A DNA stretch of 21,319 nucleotides from Selenomonadaceae bacterium (GTDB taxonomy: Bacteria; Bacillota; Negativicutes; Selenomonadales; Selenomonadaceae): NCBI GenBank assembly GCA_017390245.1, contig JAFPCE010000243.1, positions 1 to 21,319 of the forward strand, written 5' to 3'. Made by a program: the position numbers and the translations under genes. Below the pieces are notes generated by a model that saw only the letters and a program-made list of their open reading frames with translations, ran no database searches and was not told the DNA's origin. Below are positions 16,888 through 21,319 of this stretch, piece by piece (position 1 is the stretch's first letter; every line of letters starts with the position of its first letter).

Positions 16888-17025
16888 GTCACACCATATG
16901 CCCTATGCCAGAACGCTCTCGCTCCTAGGAACCGCCTAGTGGAACTAAGCTCTGACTGCGCTATGCTTGTCAATCGCTAAGTACCAAGGCTCTCCAAGCT
17001 CTGGCTTAAGGGCATATGGCTGTGA
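16888..17025 (+). repeat. family 1 palindromic element, copy R5
   Basis: This compact copy (138 bases) starts 12 bases after the stop of the CHASE-like gene. The arms are GTCACACCATATGCCC and GGGCATATGGCTGTGAC, complementary with one bulge. GCCC/GGGC replaces the ACC/GGT pairing of R1, R2 and R6. The core is CTAGTGGAACTAAGC and GCTAAGTACCAAG, and it has no extra hairpin. Confidence 0.9.
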
Positions 17026-17060
17026 CCTTTAATGTTTATAAAATATTCATAAATACAACA

Positions 17061-17079
17061 CCCCCGCTGTGGGGGAGAG
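17061..17079 (+). promoter_or_regulatory. hairpin overlapping the ribosome binding site of the exported protein gene
   Basis: CCCCC (17061-17065) and GGGGG (17071-17075) form a 5-bp GC stem with loop GCTGT. The right arm is the first part of the Shine-Dalgarno GGGGGAGAG that serves the GTG at 17083. When folded, the stem would hide the ribosome binding site. Confidence 0.45.
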
Positions 17080-17082
17080 AAA

Positions 17083-17544
17083 GTGTGTTTGACGGTGGAT
17101 TTGGTGAAGAGATGTGGCAGGTTAATATTGTGCTTGGGCATTGTGGCGGGGCTTTTGGGCCTGGCTGGGCAGGATTGTCTGGCTAAGGTGAAGGTGGACC
17201 GTTATTTTGTGGATGCTCAGAATAATACTGGCTACTATATCGATGTGAATTCCATTGAAGTTGTCAGTGACCATGAAATACTGGTGGATATGTATCTGGT
17301 GAAGTGCCGGGAAAGGTATATGTATGCCTACAGGACCAGGTTTAACACGGAGGAGCTGTCCTATCAGTACCTGAATACCAGAATCTATAATTATGAAACG
17401 AAAAAGCTGTCAGCAAAAAGCCAGAAACCGCTGCCAGCACTGACCTATAAAAAGAGCCAGATATTGCAGGAGGTGCTGGCCTTTACCCAGCAGTGGAAGG
17501 CAACCCATATTAAGAAAACACAGTACGGCGAAATCTGGGAATGA
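17083..17544 (+). CDS. exported protein of unknown function
   Basis: I do not recognise the family of this 153-residue protein. Its N-terminus looks like a signal peptide: basic residues (VKRCGR), a hydrophobic stretch (about 13-28), and a likely signal peptidase I site after CLA, around residue 34. It lacks a lipobox. The mature part is a small domain of about 120 residues rich in Tyr and charged residues (YYIDVNSIEVVSDHEILVD, ending QYGEIWE). That pattern fits small beta-rich periplasmic or surface proteins. The start is GTG 17083 with GGGGGAGAG upstream; a TTG at 17089 is possible. Its stop overlaps an ATG in the next frame, but the Fic gene probably starts 36 bases further on. The two are likely co-transcribed. 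Confidence 0.75.
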   Translation: MCLTVDLVKRCGRLILCLGIVAGLLGLAGQDCLAKVKVDRYFVDAQNNTGYYIDVNSIEVVSDHEILVDMYLVKCRERYMYAYRTRFNTEELSYQYLNTRIYNYETKKLSAKSQKPLPALTYKKSQILQEVLAFTQQWKATHIKKTQYGEIWE

Positions 17545-17579
17545 TGCAGCCTGCTGCAGGCTATTGGAGGATAGATGTC

Positions 17580-18215
17580 ATGACAAATTCCATGGATGAT
17601 ACTAACCTTTTGCAAAATAATAAGCTGGGGATAACAGATTATCTGGAGCTGGCCAGAGAAGAAGAGCGTCTGTCAAAGCTGCGGGCTATTGAGCTTTGGG
17701 ATAAGCAGATTCTGGATACCTTTGAAATTGGGACTTTTGCTGGCCTATCTGCCATACATGGCTATCTTTTCCAGGATGTGTATAATTTTGCTGGCCAGGT
17801 GAGAAATAGTAATATTGCTAAGGGAAATTTCCCTTTTGCGCCGGTGCGTTATCTGGCTATGACTCTGGAGGATGTTTCCAGGATGCCTCAAAAGAGCTAT
17901 GAGGAGATTATTAAAAAGTATGTGGAGATGAATGTGGCGCATCCATTCCGGGAAGGTAATGGCAGGGCAACAAGAATCTGGCTGGATGCGATACTGAGGC
18001 AGGAGCTGCAGGTGGTTGTGGACTGGGCCAGAGTGGATAAGAAGGCTTATCTGAGCGCTATGGAGCGGAGTCCTGTAAATGATCTGGAGATTCGTACGCT
18101 GCTGCAGGGAGCTTTGACGAAGGATATTCATGACAGGACTGTGTTTATGAAGGGGCTGGATGCCAGCTATTTTTATGAGGGATATACGGCATATCCTGTG
18201 GAAACATTGGTATAA
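17580..18215 (+). CDS. class III Fic protein (self-inhibited AMP-transferase)
   Basis: Fic enzymes usually transfer AMP from ATP to a hydroxyl of a target protein; related class III enzymes modify DNA gyrase and topoisomerase IV. The 211-residue product has the full active-site motif HPFREGNGRATR (121-132), with catalytic H121 and the phosphate-binding GNGR. The flap KGNFPFAPVRYL (81-92) is also present. The C-terminal end carries the inhibitory (S/T)xxxE(G/N) motif as SYFYEG (S196, E200, G201). This places the protein in the class with a built-in C-terminal antitoxin helix, so no partner gene is needed and none is seen. I chose ATG 17580 because TTGGAGGA lies eight bases upstream. The frame is open back to 17541, where it overlaps the preceding stop. 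A terminator follows. Confidence 0.92.
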   Translation: MTNSMDDTNLLQNNKLGITDYLELAREEERLSKLRAIELWDKQILDTFEIGTFAGLSAIHGYLFQDVYNFAGQVRNSNIAKGNFPFAPVRYLAMTLEDVSRMPQKSYEEIIKKYVEMNVAHPFREGNGRATRIWLDAILRQELQVVVDWARVDKKAYLSAMERSPVNDLEIRTLLQGALTKDIHDRTVFMKGLDASYFYEGYTAYPVETLV

Positions 18216-18228
18216 AAGGACAGATGAT

Positions 18229-18269
18229 GGACCTGAGGATGAGGGAAAGCCTTGTACTCAGGTCTTTTT
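18229..18269 (+). terminator. terminator after the Fic gene
   Basis: GACCTGAG (18230-18237) and CTCAGGTC (18257-18264) form an 8-bp stem with a 19-base loop, followed by TTTTTA. It begins 14 bases after the Fic stop. Confidence 0.75.
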
Positions 18270-18364
18270 ATATGGGAAATTCTGTATGTGTGTGCTGGAA
18301 TATTTAGTGCCTGGCTAGGGATAGACGTATTTTTTTCCAATCGCTATTAAATAATTCATAAGGA

Positions 18365-18815
18365 AAAGTGCTAAAGCAGATAACATGGCCAGAGGTGCTT
18401 CATAGGTTGTACTGTCAATGCCATAGGGCGCTGAGTGGGCATTAGTGATATATCTCGTTCGCCACGGCATATACCGCACGATCAACTAAAGTGAGCTCGA
18501 TTTTCTGCGAAAATCGGTCTAAATTCCACCACGCTCTCGCTGCATTAAATTACCTAGCGGTACTAAGCTCTGACGGCGCTAAAGCTTGTCAGTCGCTAAG
18601 TACCAAGGAAATTTATGCACTGGCTTAGGGTATATGCCTGTGGCTCTTTATGATGTATCGGCTGATATGGGGTGCGCTAGTGGTGTATGCTGGTTTTTCT
18701 CACAAGCCGGCGTCTATGTAATGTACGTCATGGATTGCCTTTCCTGCGGAAAGGTGACAGGGCTCATTATGAAAAGCAGTCTGCTCCCTCACCTGTGTTG
18801 GCTAGTACCTGAAGA
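18365..18815 (+). repeat. family 2 repeat, copy F2a, interrupted by a family 1 element
   Basis: The left 70 bases (TAAAGCAGATAACATGGCC, then AGGTTGTACTGTCAATGCC and ATAGGGCGCTGAGT) are almost identical to copy F2b at 19808. After a short spacer the family 1 copy R6 (18461-18644) interrupts it. The sequence then resumes with CTGGTTTTTCTCACAA, TCTATGTAATGTA and hairpin CCTTTCC-TGC-GGAAAGG (18738-18754), each with a counterpart in F2b. The right end is uncertain: a CTAGTACC block occurs near 18808, and a closer match to the F2b end (CTAGTGCAAGCTGC) lies at 18981. There is no convincing gene between 18216 and 19118. Confidence 0.75.
18461..18644 (+). repeat. family 1 palindromic element, copy R6, nested in F2a
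   Basis: The arms are GCCACGGCATATACC and GGTATATGCCTGTGGC. The core is CTAGCGGTACTAAGC and GCTAAGTACCAAG. The extra hairpin, CGATTTTC-TGC-GAAAATCG (18498-18516), is placed before the GCTCTCGCT block, whereas in R3 and R4 it comes after it. The element lies inside a family 2 copy. Confidence 0.88.
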
Positions 18816-18895
18816 CTGACTTAAAGTAAAGTTTTGTGGCAGAAGCAGCGGTGCTGTGAAGGGCTGGATAAATTTTAATATTTCGATAAGTGGCA

Positions 18896-18936
18896 GGAAG
18901 ACCTTTTGTGTATGGGCAGAAGGTCTTCTTTTTTAT
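18896..18936 (+). terminator. terminator-like hairpin without an obvious gene
   Basis: GAAGACCTT (18897-18905) and AAGGTCTTC (18920-18928) form a perfect 9-bp stem with a 14-base loop, followed by TTTTTTT. The nearest upstream gene (Fic) already has a terminator 650 bases before. It may end transcripts that run through the repeats. Confidence 0.75.
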
Positions 18937-19118
18937 TGCAAACATAATATGTGATGAGAAATGGTATTTATTGTCTGGGGCTAGTGCAAGCTGCTTTTGA
19001 TATAATTATCTGTATATGGGAATATAAAAACTTGGTGGAAAAATGATTTGGAAAATAGTAAAATAGCAGTAAGGAAAACAATGAATGTAAGGAATGCTGC
19101 TAGAAAGGGGAGTTTTAT

Positions 19119-19376
19119 ATGGATTTGGCAAAAGTAACATCAAAGGGGCAGCTGACTATTCCTATTGAGATACGGAAAAAGCTCGGTATAAAAAATGGTG
19201 ATAAGGTTTTGTTTGTGGAGGAGGCAGGCAGAGTGTATATGATGAATTCGTCAATGTATGCATTGCGTGAGGCACAGGCGGAATTTGCAGGTGAAGCAGA
19301 GAGATTAGGGTTGAAGGACGAAGATGATGTGATGGATATGATTAAAGAGATGCGGGATGAGAGTCAGGTGAAATAA
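19119..19376 (+). CDS. AbrB/MazE-family antitoxin
   Basis: This 85-residue protein probably neutralises the PIN-domain RNase encoded directly downstream and represses their shared promoter. The N-terminal swapped-hairpin DNA-binding domain (residues 1-46) is typical: AKVTSKGQLTIPIEIRKKLG, then NGDKVLFVEEAGRVYM. The rest is acidic and helical (LGLKDEDDVMDMIKEMRDE), which fits a toxin-binding tail. GGGGAG precedes the ATG. The stop codon touches the start codon of the toxin with no gap, so the two are translationally coupled. The region is AT-richer than the neighbouring housekeeping genes, and family 2 repeats flank the pair. I could not settle on a promoter in the AT-rich 19000-19100 stretch. 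Confidence 0.9.
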   Translation: MDLAKVTSKGQLTIPIEIRKKLGIKNGDKVLFVEEAGRVYMMNSSMYALREAQAEFAGEAERLGLKDEDDVMDMIKEMRDESQVK

Positions 19377-19778
19377 ATGCGGATTATGCTGGATACAAAT
19401 GTATTGATATCAGCATTATTATTTTCAAGCCAGAGAATGACTACAATGATGGATTGTATTTTCTCAAAGCATGAATTAATTCTTTCGTCTTATGTTGTTG
19501 AAGAATTAAAACTAGTGGCTAAAAAGAAATTTCCTAAAAAGTGTCATGCTATGGAAGCCTTATTATTAACCATGAATTATGAGCTTGTACATACTCCTGA
19601 AAAAATTAAAGAGAATTTATTTTATATTAGGGATGTGAAGGATTATCCAGTACTATATACAGCTATACATGAGGATGTGGATATATTGATATCTGGAGAT
19701 AAGGATTTTGCCGAAATATATTTGGAACGCCCTGAAATCTTAACACCTGCACAGTTTATGGAGAAATATGAGAAATGA
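19377..19778 (+). CDS. PIN-domain toxin (putative RNase)
   Basis: PIN-domain toxins are magnesium-dependent ribonucleases that cut selected RNAs and stop growth when not bound by their antitoxin. The 133-residue product fits the COG1569-type PIN family. Acidic active-site residues are in place: D6 in MLDTNVLISALL, E42/E43 in SSYVVEEL, D86/D89 in IRDVKDYPVLYTAI, and D108/D110 in DILISGDKDF. The ATG follows the antitoxin stop immediately, so expression probably depends on translation of the antitoxin. The gene is rich in TTA and ATA codons, unlike most of the window. The family 2 copy F2b starts about 30 bases downstream. The RNA target is unknown. Confidence 0.92.
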   Translation: MRIMLDTNVLISALLFSSQRMTTMMDCIFSKHELILSSYVVEELKLVAKKKFPKKCHAMEALLLTMNYELVHTPEKIKENLFYIRDVKDYPVLYTAIHEDVDILISGDKDFAEIYLERPEILTPAQFMEKYEK

Positions 19779-19807
19779 ATCTGGCATTACATTAAGTATT
19801 AAGTGAT

Positions 19808-20087
19808 GTAAAGCAGATAATATGGCCAGAGGTGCTGCGTAGGTTGTACTGTCAATGCCATAGGGCGCTGAGTACATACTTTTTTATCCATTCACGCTAA
19901 ATGGCCAATAAGCGGATTAGGCGGCTTCTGCATGGTGCGCCAGTGCTGCGCATGCTGGCTTTTCTCACAATTAGGCTTTTATGTAATCTATGGGAATTGG
20001 CCACTTTTCTGCGAAAAGATGGGCGCTCATTGCAAAAAAGCAGCACATCAGCGCTTTTGTCTAGGTCTAGTGCCATCTGCTTTGATA
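19808..20087 (+). repeat. family 2 repeat, copy F2b (uninterrupted)
   Basis: This 280-base copy begins TAAAGCAGATAATATGGCC and ends GCCATCTGCTTT. These ends form an imperfect terminal inverted repeat (AAAGCAGAT and ATCTGCTTT). The left 70 bases are nearly identical to F2a. A hairpin CTTTTC-TGC-GAAAAG lies at 20004-20018, where F2a has CCTTTCC-TGC-GGAAAGG. Open frames of about 70 codons cross it, but they match no family and run through the palindromes. Confidence 0.8.
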
Positions 20088-20088
20088 T

Positions 20089-20126
20089 CCTCAATACGAG
20101 GTATTGAAGGGCGGCGGGTGGGAAAA
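20089..20126 (+). repeat. hairpin plus G-rich tail repeat, copy 2
   Basis: CCTCAATA and TATTGAAG surround CGAGG, followed by GGCGGCGGGTGGGAAAAGA. It is nearly the same as the copy at 14486. It abuts the right end of F2b and lies about 85 bases before the porin promoter. Confidence 0.7.
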
Positions 20127-20209
20127 GATAAACGTAAATTAAAATAAGATTAAAACAGTCTTAATATGGGATGAAAATAATAAAAAATGCCATATTTTTA
20201 AAAAAATGC

Positions 20210-20238
20210 TTGCATTGCTTGCAAGAGTGTGGTACTAT
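20210..20238 (+). promoter_or_regulatory. promoter of the SLH-porin gene
   Basis: TTGCAT (20210-20215) and TACTAT (20233-20238) are 17 bases apart, downstream of an A-rich tract (20190-20208) that may act as an UP element. A leader of about 105 bases follows and ends in a strong Shine-Dalgarno, AGGAGGA (20334-20340). I see no second gene in the leader. Confidence 0.65.
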
Positions 20239-20349
20239 ACAACCATGCTGAAGTGTAAAAAGAGATAAGCAGAGGAAACATGGATACTCGCGCGGATTTC
20301 TCTTCTTGCTCTTCGGTAAATTCAAAATTTTTTAGGAGGAGTTTCTATT

Positions 20350-21319
20350 ATGAAGAAGACTCTCGTATCCGCATTGACTACCGCTTTGGTAGTAGGCGCT
20401 GCATCTACCACTTTTGCAGCTGCTAATCCTTTCTCCGATGTTCCTGCAGATCATTGGGCTTATGACGCTGTTGTACAGCTGGCTCAGGATGGCATCATCA
20501 ACGGCTATGCTGCTGATGGCACCTTCAAGGGCGACCAGAGCATGACTCGTTATGAGATGGCTCAGATTGTAGCTAAGGCTATGGCTAAGGCTCCTGTTGC
20601 TACCAACAATGACAAGGCTCTCATCGACAAGTTATCTGCAGAGTTCTCCGATGAGCTTGCTAACTTGGGCGTTCGCGTTTCCGAGTTAGAGAGCAAGGTA
20701 GACAACGTAAAGTGGACTGGTAACGTTGCTTACATGTACAAGGTTCGTCACGTTGAGGGTTCCGACTCCGACAGCCGTTTCCAGAAGGTACGTTTCCGTT
20801 TAACTCCTACCATGAAGGTTAACGATCAGTGGACCGCTCATGCACGTATGGAGTACTACATGTCCACCAACACCGCTCATAACGGTATGAACGGTTCTTG
20901 GGGCGGTGCTTACAATGAGTCCACCAGCCGTGTTGACCGTGCTTATGTAGATGGCCAGGTTGGCGACGCTACTGTTACCCTCGGTCGTTTCGGCGTTTGG
21001 GATGCAGCTTCCCATGGTTTAGCAATGGATGATGCTATCACTGGTGCTCAGATTTCCATTCCTGTAGGTCATGGCACTAACTTCAGTGTTGCAGGTGGTC
21101 GTTATTCTTGGTATCCTTCCGATTACAAGGGTGCTATGGATAAGGTTGACGATGGTTATGCAATTGGTACTTGGACTTACTTGGGTGCTGAGATTGCTCA
21201 CTCCAATGATAAGTGGGATGCTGGTGTTGGTTATCGTCAGTTCCGTGGTCAGAACGCTACTGATGAACAGGTTAACTACACTCACTCCGATGGTTGGGAG
21301 AGCCAGGATGCAGTTAAGA
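20350..21319 (+). CDS. SLH-domain outer membrane porin (OmpM-like), 3' end outside the window
   Basis: OmpM-type proteins of Negativicutes form outer membrane channels. Their periplasmic SLH domain binds modified peptidoglycan and ties the outer membrane to the cell wall. The first 323 residues are visible. A signal peptide (1-23, ending STTFA) precedes one SLH domain (about 26-81: NPFSDVPADHWAYDAV, NGYAADGTFKG, MTRYEMAQIVAK). A short coiled coil follows (about 87-120, LSAEFSDELANLGVRVSELE), then beta-strands with alternating aromatic residues from about 122, starting KWTGNVAYMYKVR. The frame stays open to the last base. The strong promoter and leader, and the many C-ending codons (TTC, TAC, AAC) compared with other genes here, suggest very high expression. 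The strain may carry further paralogues. Confidence 0.93.
   Translation, partial: MKKTLVSALTTALVVGAASTTFAAANPFSDVPADHWAYDAVVQLAQDGIINGYAADGTFKGDQSMTRYEMAQIVAKAMAKAPVATNNDKALIDKLSAEFSDELANLGVRVSELESKVDNVKWTGNVAYMYKVRHVEGSDSDSRFQKVRFRLTPTMKVNDQWTAHARMEYYMSTNTAHNGMNGSWGGAYNESTSRVDRAYVDGQVGDATVTLGRFGVWDAASHGLAMDDAITGAQISIPVGHGTNFSVAGGRYSWYPSDYKGAMDKVDDGYAIGTWTYLGAEIAHSNDKWDAGVGYRQFRGQNATDEQVNYTHSDGWESQDAVK

Noticed and set aside
9016..18644. Possible CRISPR-like array
   Set aside because: The repeats are 140 to 225 bases long, irregularly spaced by kilobases, one is inverted, and there are no cas genes.
18586..18819. Open frame of 77 codons across R6 and the right part of F2a
   Set aside because: It runs through palindromic repeat sequence, has no ribosome binding site worth the name and no family match. 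Similar short frames arise in other repeat copies only because the repeats are similar.
19779..19815. Terminator after the PIN toxin gene
   Set aside because: TTACAT and ATGTAA can pair around 19785-19810, but the stem is short and AT-only and no T run follows, so I did not call it.
19897..20147. Several overlapping open frames of 65 to 71 codons on both strands
   Set aside because: They lie inside F2b and the G-rich hairpin repeat, occur in three frames at once and lack a good start region, so they are by-products of the repeat.

Overview
The window reads as chromosomal DNA of a diderm Firmicute of the class Negativicutes (Selenomonadales-like). The main evidence is the last, partial gene. 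It encodes an exported protein with one S-layer homology (SLH) domain, a short coiled coil and a beta-barrel, the OmpM layout typical of Negativicutes outer membranes. Low-GC Firmicute gene order (secG-esterase-rnr-smpB, ychF, a DUF951 gene), strong Shine-Dalgarno sites and GTG/TTG starts agree. The species cannot be fixed from sequence alone.

Layout. Positions 196-3482 hold a chemoreceptor and pyruvate kinase, each with its own terminator. Positions 3550-5148 (minus strand) hold an AT-richer accessory AAA-ATPase/PD-(D/E)XK gene. Positions 5443-9681 are the conserved secG-esterase-rnr-smpB cluster. Positions 9750-14156 carry a PfkA-family protein with altered active-site residues, galU, galE and ychF. 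Positions 14597-17544 carry a nitrilase-family amidase (minus), a DUF951 protein, a CHASE-like membrane sensor with no output domain, and an exported protein of unknown function. Positions 17580-19778 carry a class III (self-inhibited) Fic protein and an AbrB/PIN toxin-antitoxin pair. From 20350 to the end lies the OmpM-like porin, cut by the window edge.

The most striking content is non-coding. Six copies of one palindromic element (family 1: 9016, 11806, 14230, 15750, 16888, 18461) sit between genes, often only a few bases after a stop codon. The outer arms differ from copy to copy but stay complementary within each copy, and the core is nearly constant. Three copies also contain small T-rich/A-rich hairpins with a TNC triloop, placed at different points of the element. 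A second family (family 2: 18365 and 19808) carries the same kind of hairpin. One family 2 copy is interrupted by a family 1 element, and the two family 2 copies flank the toxin-antitoxin pair. A third small repeat, a hairpin followed by a G-rich tail, occurs at 14486 and 20089. No transposase is present. The compensatory changes point to selection or maintenance at the level of DNA or RNA structure.

Functionally, pyk, the PfkA-like gene, galU and galE belong to central sugar metabolism and nucleotide-sugar supply. secG, rnr and smpB belong to secretion, RNA decay and ribosome rescue. The right third is accessory in character.
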